Positions 48,638-57,302 of a stretch of DNA of 64,000 nucleotides are shown piece after piece. Source of the DNA: Paenibacillus albicereus (lineage in GTDB: Bacteria > Bacillota > Bacilli > Paenibacillales > Paenibacillaceae); NCBI RefSeq assembly GCF_012676905.1, contig NZ_CP051428.1, positions 4,709,001 to 4,773,000 on the forward strand, given 5' to 3'. The notes beneath the pieces were generated by a model, which was not told the DNA's origin, ran no database searches, and saw nothing but the letters and a program-made list of their open reading frames with translations. Both the position numbers and the translations under genes were made by a program. Numbering within the stretch: the stretch's first letter is position 1; each line of letters opens with the position of its first letter.

Positions 48638-50347
48638 TTAGGCCAGCGCGTCGACGCGCTCCATGACGGAGGAGCGAAGCGCCTCCAGCGCCGCGCCTGC
48701 CGCTTGCTGCGAATCGCCGCGTACCGCGAAGTATACCTTGATCTTCGGCTCGGTGCCCGACGGACGCAGCGTGAACCAGGAGCCGTCCTCGAGCATGTAC
48801 TTCAGCACGTTCTCCTTGGGCAGGCCGTCCAGGCCGAGGCTGTAGTCGAGCACCTCGGCGATCTTGACGCCGCCGGCTTCGGCCGGCGGGGAGTTGCGGA
48901 AGCTGTCCATGATAGCGTCGATCTTCTGCACGCCGTCCAGCCCCTTGAGAGTGCGCGATTCCAGCCCCTCCAGATAGGTGCCGTACTCGGCGTACAGCTC
49001 CAGCAGCACGTCGTACAGCGTCTTGCCTTGATGCTTGTAGAAAGCGGCCGCCTCGGCGATCAGCATCGCCGCGACGACGGCGTCCTTGTCGCGGGCGTAC
49101 ATGCCGGTCAGGTAGCCGTAGCTTTCCTCGTAGCCGAAAAGGAACGCATGCGACCCGGTCCGCTCGAACTCCGTCATCTTCTCGCCGATGTACTTGAAGC
49201 CGGTCAGCGTATTGATGACCTCCGCTCCGTGCGCCTTGGCGATGTCCGCCCCCATCTCGCTCGTCACGATCGTCTTGACGACGACTCCGTTCGCCGGCAG
49301 CTGGCCGCGCTCCTTGAGCTGGCTGAGCACGTAGTTCACCAGCAGCGCGCCGGACTGGTTGCCGGTGAGCACGACGAATTCGCCCTGGTTGTTCCTGACG
49401 ACCGCGCCGACGCGGTCGGCGTCCGGATCGGTGCCGATGATGAGATCGGCATCCTGTTCCTGCGCCTGCCGGATCGCCAGCGTGAACGCCTCGCGTTCCT
49501 CCGGATTGGGGCTCTTGACCGTGCTGAAAAAGCCGTCCGGCTGCTCCTGCTCCTGGACGACGGACACGTTCGAGATGCCGATCTCCGCCAAGGCCTCCCG
49601 CACCGGATGGTTGCCCGTTCCGTGAAGCGGCGTGAAAATGACCTTGAGGTCGGCGCCCGCGCCGCGCTTCAGCAGATCGCGGTTCAGGCTCTGCGCCGCC
49701 ACCGCCTCGATGAAGCGGCGGTCGTCCTCCTCGCCGAGCCAGACGAGCAGGCCCTTGGCCTCGGCCTCCTCGCGGCCGAGACGCTTGATCTCGGCGAAGC
49801 TTCCCACTCGGGCGATTGCCTCGATCGCCTGCTCGGCCTCATGCGGGACGAGCTGGCAGCCTTCGGGGCCGTAGGCCTTGTAGCCGTTGTACTCGGGCGG
49901 GTTGTGGCTGGCTGTGATGACGATGCCCCCGCTCGCCCCGAGCTCCCGCACCGCGAAGCTCAGCTGCGGAGTCGGGCGCAGCGAAGGGAACAGATACGTC
50001 TTGATGCCGTTGCCGGCCAGCACGAGCGCCGCGTCCAGCGAGAACTCCGGCGAGTTGTTGCGCGAGTCGTGCGCGATGACGACCGACGGGGAATCCGTCT
50101 GGGCGAGCAGCCAATGGGCCAGCCCTTGGGTCGCCTTGCCGACGGTGTAGGCGTTCAGCCGGTTCGTGCCGGCGCCCATGACGCCGCGCAAGCCGCCCGT
50201 GCCGAATTCGAGGTCGCGGTAGAAGCGGTCGGTGATTTCCTTCTCGTCGCCGGCGATGCCGCGCAGCTCTTCCTTCGTCGCCTCGTCGATGAGCGGATCG
50301 CTCAGCCAGGCTTGATAGCGTTCGGACGCGATTGCGGTTACGGACAT
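48638..50347 (-). CDS. pgcA: Phosphoglucomutase/phosphomannomutase
   Basis: 569 residues. Catalytic phosphoserine loop GIVITASHNPPEYNGYKAYG, metal loop IIGTDPDADRVGAVV, sugar loop GYEESYGYL and phosphate-binding FTLRPSGTEPKIKVYF, all in order. The size fits the PgcA alpha-phosphoglucomutase group, which interconverts glucose 6- and 1-phosphate for UDP-glucose and wall-polymer precursors. AAGGGAG precedes the ATG. Lies between fabZ and the DUF5693-csaB-tagA group, suggesting precursor supply. Confidence 0.93.
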   Translation of the reverse strand: MSVTAIASERYQAWLSDPLIDEATKEELRGIAGDEKEITDRFYRDLEFGTGGLRGVMGAGTNRLNAYTVGKATQGLAHWLLAQTDSPSVVIAHDSRNNSPEFSLDAALVLAGNGIKTYLFPSLRPTPQLSFAVRELGASGGIVITASHNPPEYNGYKAYGPEGCQLVPHEAEQAIEAIARVGSFAEIKRLGREEAEAKGLLVWLGEEDDRRFIEAVAAQSLNRDLLKRGAGADLKVIFTPLHGTGNHPVREALAEIGISNVSVVQEQEQPDGFFSTVKSPNPEEREAFTLAIRQAQEQDADLIIGTDPDADRVGAVVRNNQGEFVVLTGNQSGALLVNYVLSQLKERGQLPANGVVVKTIVTSEMGADIAKAHGAEVINTLTGFKYIGEKMTEFERTGSHAFLFGYEESYGYLTGMYARDKDAVVAAMLIAEAAAFYKHQGKTLYDVLLELYAEYGTYLEGLESRTLKGLDGVQKIDAIMDSFRNSPPAEAGGVKIAEVLDYSLGLDGLPKENVLKYMLEDGSWFTLRPSGTEPKIKVYFAVRGDSQQAAGAALEALRSSVMERVDALA

Positions 50348-50387
50348 CCGTTGATCTCTCCCTTGTCTCTGTATGGCGTCAGCGGGA

Positions 50388-50402
50388 GGAGCTGTCCTCC
50401 CG
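50388..50402. repeat. Short hairpin between fabZ and pgcA
   Basis: GCGGGAGGA/TCCTCCCGC stem covering about 50381-50402, no T-run. Similar in style to the hairpin after pgcA. Confidence 0.4.
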
Positions 50403-50451
50403 CTAAGACGATTTTGGTCTTGGAATGGTTTTGATCTCTTGCGCCCGGAAA

Positions 50452-50883
50452 TCAGCTTGGATCCGTCAGCGCGAACATGATGCCGCCTTCGGCCACGACC
50501 TTGCCGTCGACGCTGGCGGTCGCCTTGCCTTTGCCGACGATGCCCTTCAGGCGCGTGATCTCCACCTCGAGCCGCAGCGTGTCGCCCGGCGTCACCTGCC
50601 CGCGGAAACGGAACTCGTCGATCCCCGCGAACATCGCGATCTTGCCGCGATTGGCCTCGACCTTGAGGATCGCGACCGCGCCGACCTGGGCGAGCGCCTC
50701 CACGATGAGCACGCCCGGCATGACCGGGAAGCCGGGGAAGTGCCCGGCGAAGAACGGTTCGTTCATCGTCACGTTTTTGATGCCGACGGCGCGCTGTCCC
50801 TCCTCGACCTCCAGGATGCGGTCGATCAGCAGGAAGGGCTGGCGATGCGGAATGATGTCCATGATTTCGTTGATATTCAGCAA
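50452..50883 (-). CDS. fabZ: 3-hydroxyacyl-ACP dehydratase FabZ
   Basis: 143 residues from a TTG at 50883 with GGAGG 11 bases upstream; the frame continues to 51033 but without family similarity. Hot-dog fold motifs: [37 protein letters not shown] (catalytic His and Glu) and [20 protein letters not shown]. It dehydrates 3-hydroxyacyl-ACP in fatty-acid synthesis. In Bacillus it also neighbours flhP-flhO-mbl-spoIIID; here the plus-strand Ig-like gene separates them. Confidence 0.95.
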   Translation of the reverse strand: MLNINEIMDIIPHRQPFLLIDRILEVEEGQRAVGIKNVTMNEPFFAGHFPGFPVMPGVLIVEALAQVGAVAILKVEANRGKIAMFAGIDEFRFRGQVTPGDTLRLEVEITRLKGIVGKGKATASVDGKVVAEGGIMFALTDPS

Positions 50884-51242
50884 GTTGTGGGTCTCCTCCC
50901 GGAGGAAATGGTATCGCCTTCCCGGACGCGCGTCCGCATGGATCGCTCGATCCCGGGCCAGACTAGGACTGTCCCCCGCGAGCCTGCAGGTCGCAGGGGT
51001 TGAGATAAGGGCAGGCCCGCGTCGGATGAACATCCGCGAAGGGCCTGTCCTTTTGTCGCTTCCCGAAGCGGCGGAATCCCTCTTGGGACCTATGTATGCC
51101 CCCGTTATTATACCTCCCGGCCGACGAAAAAAAAACCGCCGCCCTTCCTATTTTCCAGCGTTTGCCTACATTTTCCGCATCGATATGCCGTTAACTAGAT
51201 TATTCCGACGAAAATCTCGACTCAAAAAAGGAGTGTCTCTCG
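50884..51242. other. Divergent intergenic region between fabZ and the Ig-like gene
   Basis: About 360 bases. It contains the hairpin at 51007-51054, an A-tract near 51126-51134, and must hold promoters for both divergent genes; none could be assigned with confidence. No gene seen. Confidence 0.5.
51007..51054 (+). terminator. Terminator-like hairpin pointing along the plus strand without an upstream gene
   Basis: AAGGGCAGGCCC (51007-51018) pairs with GGGCCTGTCCTT (51041-51052) with one internal mismatch pair, and an inner GCGGATG/CATCCGC-like pairing, followed by TTTTG. No plus-strand gene lies before it, so it may end a short plus-strand RNA or be a leader structure of the Ig-like gene. Confidence 0.45.
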
Positions 51243-53408
51243 TTGATCCGACACGCTACACCGCGCAGCCGTACGCTGCTGTCGCTGCTGCTGGCGGCCG
51301 TCCTGGCCCTTTCCCTGCTGGCTCCTGCGGCCCATGCCGAGGACGCCGTCGCCTCCGTCTCGCTCGATACCGGCTCCAGCCTGTCCCTGACCTACGGCGA
51401 GGATCCGTACGCGCTCGTGCTGTGGGCTTCCTATTCCGGCTCTTCCGCTAAAAAGGACGTCACGTCTTCGGCCGTCTGGACGACCTCGCTCTCGTCCGTC
51501 GTCAAGGTAAGCGGCGGTGTGCTGACGCCGGTCGCCGCCGGCAAGGCGACGATCACCGGCAAGTTCGGCGGCTACTCCGCCAGCGTGACCGTCACGGTCG
51601 CCTATCCGTACAGCAAGCTGCAGCTGCAGCGCGGCGGGGAAAATGCGCCGGCCAAGCTCGAGGCGAACGTCGGCGACAAGCTTCAGCTCGATGCGGTCGG
51701 CACCAAGGACGGACAGACGGCAGACCTGACCGAGGACGCCGACTGGACGAGCTCCAGCGCCGCCGTCGCTTCCGTCAAGGACGGCGAGATCGAGATCCTT
51801 GCCGCGGGCACGACGACGATCAAGGCCTCCTACCGGGGCGTATCCGCCTCGCTGACGCTGACCGCCGAATCGCCGTACGAGGCGCTTGAGCTCTCCGAAT
51901 CGTCGCTCGTCGAGCTGGAGACCGGAGGCAGCGCGCTCCGGCTGACCGCCACCGCCCGGCCCAAGGACGGAGGAGCTAGCCTCGACGTTACGTCAAAGGC
52001 GGTCTGGAGCAGCTCTGCTCCCACGATCGTAAAGGCCGAGAAGGACGGCGTCCTCACGCCGGTCGGCCCCGGCACAGCGACGATCTCCGTCTCGCTGCAC
52101 GGCGTGTCCGTAACGGTGCAGGCCGTCGTGCGCCAGCCCTATGAGGTGCTCAAGCTGTCTCCGTCCGCCGAGCTGCACCTGCTGCTCTCCGACTCGCCCG
52201 TGCAGCTGGCCGCCTCCATCCCGAGCGTGTCCGGCAGCGCGGAGGACGTGACGGCGCTCGCGGCATGGACGTCCTCCGATCTGTATGCGGCGACCGCGGA
52301 AGGCGGGCTCGTCACGCCGAAAGCGGCCGGATCCTCGACGATCAAGGCCGAATACAAGGGCGTCAGCCGCTCGCTCAAGGTGACGGTCTACCCGACCGCC
52401 GTACGCATCAAGGCGGCGGACGAGAAGCTGACGGCCATCGTCGACGAGACGCGCGACCTGCCGGCCATTACCGCCGTCGGCCTCGACGAGGCGGAATTCG
52501 CCGTCACGAAGCTCGTCAAGTGGACGTCCAGCGCCTCCGACGTCGTGGAGATCAAGGACGGCAAGTGGATCGCGCGCAAGAGCGGCAGCGCCGTGCTCAA
52601 GGCCGAGCTCGGCGACATGAAGGTCGAGCTGCCGTTCGAGGTGAACGCCAAGCCGCTCGCCCTGCTGTCCGAGACGAAGGCCCTATCGCTCGTCATCGGC
52701 AAGACGGCCGAGCTGCCCAAGCTGACCGTCACGTACACGACCGGAGAAGAAGAAGATGTCACCGCCAAAGCCGACTGGAAGGCTTCCGGCGGCAGCCTGC
52801 TCGTCCTGGAGGACTCGATGCGCGGCCTGGCCAGCGCCAAGGCGACGCTGACCGCCTCCTATCTCGGCAAGACCGTCACCTTCCCGGTCACGATCGAGGA
52901 GGAGATCGTCAAGCTGACCGTCGATCCGTCCTCCCTGACGCTCCATCCGAACCGCAGCAAGACCGTCAAGGTCACCGGCACGTATAAGAGCGGAGCCACG
53001 GTCTCGCTGGCGGCCAAAATGGACTGGAGCGTCGACGCTTCCGCTGTCGCAAGCGTGCAGCGCGGCACGATCAAGGCGCTCAAGCTCGGCAGCGCCAAGG
53101 TGACGGGCACGTACCAGGGCAAGAGCGTCACGGTAGCGCTGACCGTCAAGCCGAAGCTCAAGAGCCTCGTGCTCTCCGAAAAAAGCTTCCAGCTCGCTCC
53201 GGGAGCCTCGGCTCAGCTGAAGCTGAAGGCCTTCTACGACAACGGGACGTATGAAGAAGTGACCGCAGCCTCCCTCTGGTCCTCGAGCCGCGAGGGCGCC
53301 GCGACCGTCACGCAGGGCGGCGCGATCGCCGCTGTCGCCAAGGGCACGGCGACGATCAAGGCCGTCTTCGACGGCAAGTCGGTTACGGCGCGCGTGACGG
53401 TAAAGTAA
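51243..53408 (+). CDS. Exported protein of tandem bacterial Ig-like (Big_2) domains
   Basis: 721 residues. TTG start 9 bases after AAAGGAG. Signal peptide TLLSLLLAAVLALSLLAPAA ending AHAEDA. About eight Big_2-type modules of ~85 residues follow, each closing with a phrase like VLTPVAAGKATITGKFGGYS, EILAAGTTTIKASYRGVSAS, LTPVGPGTATISVSLHGVSV or IAAVAKGTATIKAVFDGKSV. No SLH, LPxTG, LysM or enzyme domain is visible, so anchoring is unclear; it could be secreted free or bind by its Ig domains. Only long plus-strand gene between 4.9 kb and the right edge. Confidence 0.88.
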   Translation: MIRHATPRSRTLLSLLLAAVLALSLLAPAAHAEDAVASVSLDTGSSLSLTYGEDPYALVLWASYSGSSAKKDVTSSAVWTTSLSSVVKVSGGVLTPVAAGKATITGKFGGYSASVTVTVAYPYSKLQLQRGGENAPAKLEANVGDKLQLDAVGTKDGQTADLTEDADWTSSSAAVASVKDGEIEILAAGTTTIKASYRGVSASLTLTAESPYEALELSESSLVELETGGSALRLTATARPKDGGASLDVTSKAVWSSSAPTIVKAEKDGVLTPVGPGTATISVSLHGVSVTVQAVVRQPYEVLKLSPSAELHLLLSDSPVQLAASIPSVSGSAEDVTALAAWTSSDLYAATAEGGLVTPKAAGSSTIKAEYKGVSRSLKVTVYPTAVRIKAADEKLTAIVDETRDLPAITAVGLDEAEFAVTKLVKWTSSASDVVEIKDGKWIARKSGSAVLKAELGDMKVELPFEVNAKPLALLSETKALSLVIGKTAELPKLTVTYTTGEEEDVTAKADWKASGGSLLVLEDSMRGLASAKATLTASYLGKTVTFPVTIEEEIVKLTVDPSSLTLHPNRSKTVKVTGTYKSGATVSLAAKMDWSVDASAVASVQRGTIKALKLGSAKVTGTYQGKSVTVALTVKPKLKSLVLSEKSFQLAPGASAQLKLKAFYDNGTYEEVTAASLWSSSREGAATVTQGGAIAAVAKGTATIKAVFDGKSVTARVTVK

Positions 53409-53467
53409 ACCGGCCGTGAGGCATGTCCGGCACAGGCCAGGCTGCCCTTCAGGCGAAAAATGAAAAC

Positions 53468-53509
53468 GGGACGAAGCGGAGAGGATCTTGAAGATCCCCG
53501 CTTCGTCCC
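53468..53509. terminator. Terminator of the Ig-like gene, usable in both directions
   Basis: GGGACGAAGCGG/CCGCTTCGTCCC stem with inner GGATC/GATCC, followed by TTTCCCGTTT on the plus strand and by GTTTTCATTTTTC on the minus strand. It serves the Ig-like gene and the converging epuA-like gene. Confidence 0.88.
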
Positions 53510-53566
53510 TTTCCCGTTTCGCTCGGCAATCGCAAAAAAACCGGCTCCGCGAAGGAACCGGTCACG

Positions 53567-53887
53567 CTAGGAATCGGAGAACACAAGGTCATAGACATGC
53601 TTGTAGGTCGCGACGTCGAACGCATCCGACATCGACCCGCCGCCCACGACGACAAAGCCGAGATAAAGTCCGCCTACGAGCGCCCCGGCGAACAGGGCGA
53701 GCACGATCAGCTTGCGTGCGAACCACCAGGCGGTGAAGCGGCTTTTCTTGCGCGGCTTGCCCGAGGAAGCCGCGGCTTGCTTCTCCTTGGGACGCGACGC
53801 GCCGCCTGAGGAGGCAGGCGAGCTCTGCCCGTTCTCCCGCGGGGACGGCGCCCCGCCCATCGACGAAGTCTGCGTATCGTTGGTCAT
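53567..53887 (-). CDS. EpuA/YwzB-like small membrane protein
   Basis: 106 residues from the ATG at 53887, which has AAGG 9 bases upstream; two ATGs just before it lie in the ribosome site. The N-terminal half is a disordered Ser/Pro/Lys-rich tail; the C-terminus has a basic stop, one membrane helix (LIVLALFAGALVGGLYLGFV) and the conserved GGGSMSDAFDVATYKHVYDL. This is the EpuA family, annotated in databases as a DNA-directed RNA polymerase beta-like subunit; that name is doubtful and true function is unknown. Follows flhP in the same direction. Confidence 0.82.
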   Translation of the reverse strand: MTNDTQTSSMGGAPSPRENGQSSPASSGGASRPKEKQAAASSGKPRKKSRFTAWWFARKLIVLALFAGALVGGLYLGFVVVGGGSMSDAFDVATYKHVYDLVFSDS

Positions 53888-53950
53888 GATCATCATCCTT
53901 GACGGCGCGGCAGAGCCCCTCTCCCGCCGTCAGGATGCAGGAGGAAAGGC

Positions 53951-54802
53951 TCAGGCGCGCATAGTGTTGGCCAGTCCGGCCATCGTGTCGGCGGAGGTCA
54001 GCGCCCGCGCGCTCAGCTGGTAAGCCCGCTGCACGCTCAGCAGCTCCGTCATCTCCTCCACGAGGTCTACGTTGGACTGCTCGATGAAGCCTTGGCGAAC
54101 GGCGACGGCGCCGCCCTCGCCCGCCTGGGCCGGCGTCAGCACGTCGGCGGCATCGGTGCCGGCGGCGACGCCGAACAGGTTGTCCGCTACGGCGACGAGC
54201 GATTCGGGGCGAGTCGGCTGCACGAGCGCCAGCTGTCCGAGGCGAGTGCGGCTGCCGTCGGCGCGGACGCCGTCGACGATCCCCTCGGGGCTGATCTGCA
54301 GCGATACGCCCTCCGGCACGACAATCGGGCCCTCGCGCAAAACGACGCCGTTCGCCGTCTGCACGGGCACCTGACCCAGGACCGGATACCCGGTCTCTGT
54401 CGCGAGTATCGTATCACCCTGGCCGGTCACCGTCAACTGAAAGGCCCCGCTGCGGGTGTAGCCGCGGCCGCCGGCGTCATCCGACGCGACGACAAAAAGC
54501 GCGTTCCCCTCCAGCGCCAGATCGGTCGAAGTGCCTGTCTCCTTGAGGCTGCCCTGGGTCATGTCCGGGCCCATCTGGATGAAGCGGGCGCCCCAGCCTT
54601 GGTTGTAGCCGAGAGGACCGACGCGGCCCTCGCGGCGGAACGCCTCCGGCTGCTGCTTCGCGTTCGTGAGCAGATCCTGGAAGGTCGCTTCCTTGCGCTT
54701 GTATCCGGCCGTGTTCACGTTGGCCATATTCTCGGCGAGCAGGTCAAGCCGCTGCTGAAGCGCGCTCATCGACACCGTCGCATTGATGATGGAATTGTTC
54801 AC
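53951..54802 (-). CDS. flhP: Flagellar basal-body rod protein FlhP
   Basis: 283 residues of the FlgF/FlgG family. N-terminus ALQQRLDLLAENMANVNTAG YKRKE-type rod motif, hypervariable centre (GNALFVVASDDAGGRGYTRS), and C-terminal QGFIEQSNVDLVEEMTELLS with RAYQLSARALTSADTM. In Bacillus FlhP is one of the distal-rod proteins and is paired with FlhO. GTG start after AAAGGAGG. 14 bases after flhO. Confidence 0.93.
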   Translation of the reverse strand: MNNSIINATVSMSALQQRLDLLAENMANVNTAGYKRKEATFQDLLTNAKQQPEAFRREGRVGPLGYNQGWGARFIQMGPDMTQGSLKETGTSTDLALEGNALFVVASDDAGGRGYTRSGAFQLTVTGQGDTILATETGYPVLGQVPVQTANGVVLREGPIVVPEGVSLQISPEGIVDGVRADGSRTRLGQLALVQPTRPESLVAVADNLFGVAAGTDAADVLTPAQAGEGGAVAVRQGFIEQSNVDLVEEMTELLSVQRAYQLSARALTSADTMAGLANTMRA

Positions 54803-54816
54803 CGGTCAATCCTCCT

Positions 54817-55677
54817 TTACACGCGGCCGATTTCGTTGACCGCTTTTTCCAAGCTTTTGTCATAGAATTGGATGACCTTCTGGTTGGCTTCGTAGGCGCG
54901 CATCGCCCCCATCAGATCGAGCATCGTCTGCGTCGGATCGACGTTGGAGCGCTCCGTATAGCCCTGGCGCACCTCGATGCCCGCTCCCGGCTGCGCCGCC
55001 GCGGCGCCGCCCTCGCCGTCAAGCCGCAGCTTGCCGTCGCCCTCTCGGACGAGATCGGCTACGCGGTCGACCCGCGTGATGAGCAGCGACTGGCCCGTCG
55101 GCGCGCCCGCGCCGTCCAGGAAGCGGAAGCTGCCGTCGAGCTTCAGCGAGTCGAGGCTCGTGCCCGGCGCGAAGGCGATCGGCTGTCCTCCTGCACCCAG
55201 CACGGAGGAGCCGTCGGCGGTCACCAGGGCGCCTTCTCCGGTCAGATGGAACTCGCCGCCGCGCGTGTAGCGCGTCTCTCCCTGCTCGTTCCGGACCGTG
55301 AAGTAAGCCTGCGGACGGAACGTCACCGTGCCGTCCTCGGCGATGGACTTGCCGGAGGCGTCGAACTCCACGCCGGGCACCTGGATTTCGGAGAGGATGG
55401 CGAAGTCGGACGGCTTGTCCGTCTTGTTCAGGTCGCCCTGGACCTGCAGCGAGATGCTCTCCTCGGCGAGCACCCCCGTGCTGAGCCGTCCGATGCGCCG
55501 CACCGGCTCGTCGTTCTTGCCGCTCATCGACAGGAGCATCTCGGGAAACGAGCGGTTCAGCGCATGGGAGGCCTTGTAGCCGGTCGTATTGAGGTTCGCG
55601 ATATTGGTCGTTGCCGTGTCATGCACGCGCTGCTGGGCGATCATGCCCGCCGCGGCGGTATATAAGCCTCTAATCAT
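54817..55677 (-). CDS. flhO: Flagellar basal-body rod protein FlhO
   Basis: 286 residues with the same rod-family layout: IRGLYTAAAGMIAQQRVHDT, TNIANLNTTGYKAS, YFTVRNEQGETRYTRGGEFH, and C-terminal RQGYTERSNVDPTQTMLDLM. AAGGAGG lies 7 bases before the ATG. It is the first gene of flhO-flhP and lies downstream of mbl but beyond the mbl terminator, with a sigma-D -10 element ahead of it. Confidence 0.93.
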   Translation of the reverse strand: MIRGLYTAAAGMIAQQRVHDTATTNIANLNTTGYKASHALNRSFPEMLLSMSGKNDEPVRRIGRLSTGVLAEESISLQVQGDLNKTDKPSDFAILSEIQVPGVEFDASGKSIAEDGTVTFRPQAYFTVRNEQGETRYTRGGEFHLTGEGALVTADGSSVLGAGGQPIAFAPGTSLDSLKLDGSFRFLDGAGAPTGQSLLITRVDRVADLVREGDGKLRLDGEGGAAAAQPGAGIEVRQGYTERSNVDPTQTMLDLMGAMRAYEANQKVIQFYDKSLEKAVNEIGRV

Positions 55678-55712
55678 GGAGGAGCCTCCTTGAGGGTGTT
55701 CTGCTGTCGTCT

Positions 55713-55739
55713 ATATCGGCATGCCGCCAGGACTTGTGA
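55713..55739 (-). promoter_or_regulatory. Probable sigma-D promoter of flhO-flhP
   Basis: On the minus strand GCCGATAT (55720-55713) is an exact sigma-D -10 element, 36 bases before the flhO ATG. The -35 position reads TCAC at 15-base spacing, a poor match. Confidence 0.55.
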
Positions 55740-55806
55740 ATAGGCCTGGATGCCCACTCCCGGCCCTCGCGCCCGGCCGAGTCGCGGCCAGCGGCCGGAC
55801 ACGCCA

Positions 55807-55833
55807 AAAAAGCCGCTGCTCCCGGCAGCGGCC
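55807..55833 (-). terminator. mbl terminator
   Basis: On the minus strand GCCGCTGC-CGGGA-GCAGCGGC followed by six Ts, between mbl and the flhO promoter. Confidence 0.92.
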
Positions 55834-55886
55834 AAGCGAGCGCCTGCGCTGCCCTCCCGCCCGGGGCAGGGCGGGAGCGGCGGCGA

Positions 55887-56891
55887 TTAAAGACGCACTT
55901 TTTTGCGCGACATGCGGTCGAGGTGGTCGAGCATGTAGCCCGTCCCTTTGACGACGCAGTGCATCGGATCCTCGGCGACCAGCACCGGCACCTTGAGCTC
56001 GTCCGCCATGAGCAGGTCGAGGCCTTCGAGCAGCGCTCCTCCGCCCGTCAGGATGACGCCGCGGTCGATGATGTCGGCCGACAGCTCCGGCGGCGTCTGC
56101 TCCAGCACCGTCTTGGCGGCGGCGACGATAGCGGCGACGGAGTCCGACAGCGCCTCGCGCACTTCCTCGGAGTGGATGCTGATCGTGCGCGGCAGTCCGG
56201 TGACCATGTCGCGGCCCCGGATGTCGATCGCGTCGTTGCGCGCGCCGGAGTGCACCGAGCCGATGCGGATCTTGATCTCCTCGCTTGTCCGCTCTCCGAT
56301 CAGAAGCTTGTACTTCGCCTTGATGTAGCGGCTGATGTCCGAATCGAACGTATCGCCCGCTACCTTGATGGACGCCGACGTGACGATGTCGCCCATGGAA
56401 AGGACGGCGACGTCCGTCGTGCCGCCTCCGATATCGACGACCATGTTGCCGCTCGGCTGATAGATGTCCATGCCGGCGCCGATCGCCGCCGCCTTCGGCT
56501 CCTCCTCCATGTACACCTCGCGCGCGCCGCAGCGCTCCGCCGCCTCGCGGATCGCCTTTTGCTCGACGGACGTGATGTTGGTCGGAGCGCAGATGAGAAT
56601 ACGCGGGCGGCTGTACCAGCTCCGCCCGCCGATGCGGTCGATGAACGCCTTGAGCATCATTTCGGTAATCTCGAAGTCGGCGATGACGCCGTCGCGAAGC
56701 GGACGGATCGCCACGATGTTGCCCGGCGTCCGCCCGACCATCCGATAGGCTTCGTCGCCGACCGCCAGCACCCGGCGGGTGTCGGTCTCGACGGCGACGA
56801 CAGAGGGCTCGTCAAGCACGACGCCCTTCCCTTTTACATGAATGGACACGTTGGCGGTGCCCAGATCGATTCCGATATCCTTGCTCAGCAT
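55887..56891 (-). CDS. mbl: Rod-shape determining protein Mbl (MreB family)
   Basis: 334 residues. Actin-fold motifs: DIGIDLGTANVSIHVKGKGV (phosphate 1), RPLRDGVIADFEITEMMLKA, NMVVDIGGGTTDVAVLSMGD (phosphate 2) and DRGVILTGGGALLEGLDLLM (adenosine). Placement after spoIIID identifies it as Mbl among the MreB paralogues. It forms membrane-attached filaments directing lateral wall synthesis. Ends in an Arg/Lys tail (DRMSRKKVRL). It has its own terminator. Confidence 0.95.
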   Translation of the reverse strand: MLSKDIGIDLGTANVSIHVKGKGVVLDEPSVVAVETDTRRVLAVGDEAYRMVGRTPGNIVAIRPLRDGVIADFEITEMMLKAFIDRIGGRSWYSRPRILICAPTNITSVEQKAIREAAERCGAREVYMEEEPKAAAIGAGMDIYQPSGNMVVDIGGGTTDVAVLSMGDIVTSASIKVAGDTFDSDISRYIKAKYKLLIGERTSEEIKIRIGSVHSGARNDAIDIRGRDMVTGLPRTISIHSEEVREALSDSVAAIVAAAKTVLEQTPPELSADIIDRGVILTGGGALLEGLDLLMADELKVPVLVAEDPMHCVVKGTGYMLDHLDRMSRKKVRL

Positions 56892-56982
56892 AACGTCCGA
56901 AGTCCCCTAACGAATAGTGTGGAAGCCCATTACCCATTATTCGCTGAAAACCTCGTTTTTCCTCTGATTTTGTTGAAAAAAA

Positions 56983-57267
56983 TTAGCGCTTTCCGGCGGC
57001 CAGCACCTCGCGCCGCTTGGTGCTTTTCTTATACTTGATCTTGGTGGCCTCGCCGCCTCGCAAGTGGCGGATCGACTTATGGTATTCGAGGATATGCTTC
57101 ACCTGATCGGCCAGATCCGGATTGATTTCCGGCAGCCGCTCGGTCAGATCCTTGTGCACCGTGCTCTTGGACACCCCGAACTCTTTGGCGATCGTACGCA
57201 CCGTATGTTTGGTCTCCACGATGCACCGGCCGATCTTGATGGTCCGCTCTTTGATGTAATCGTGCAC
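56983..57267 (-). CDS. spoIIID: Sporulation transcription factor SpoIIID
   Basis: 94 residues: YIKERTIKIGRCIVETKHTV, then the helix-turn-helix TIAKEFGVSKSTVHKDLTER and the C-terminal basic segment LRGGEATKIKYKKSTK. SpoIIID switches mother-cell gene expression between sigma-E and sigma-K. GTG start 7 bases after AAGGAGG. A sigma-E-like promoter stands ~40 bases upstream. Confidence 0.97.
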   Translation of the reverse strand: MHDYIKERTIKIGRCIVETKHTVRTIAKEFGVSKSTVHKDLTERLPEINPDLADQVKHILEYHKSIRHLRGGEATKIKYKKSTKRREVLAAGKR

Positions 57268-57302
57268 GTTCCCGCCTCCTTGACTCGTTGTAAGTTTGGT
57301 AC

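Noticed and set aside
48476-50434. 652-residue plus-strand open frame
   Set aside because: Antisense to the phosphohexomutase gene, which has all catalytic motifs.
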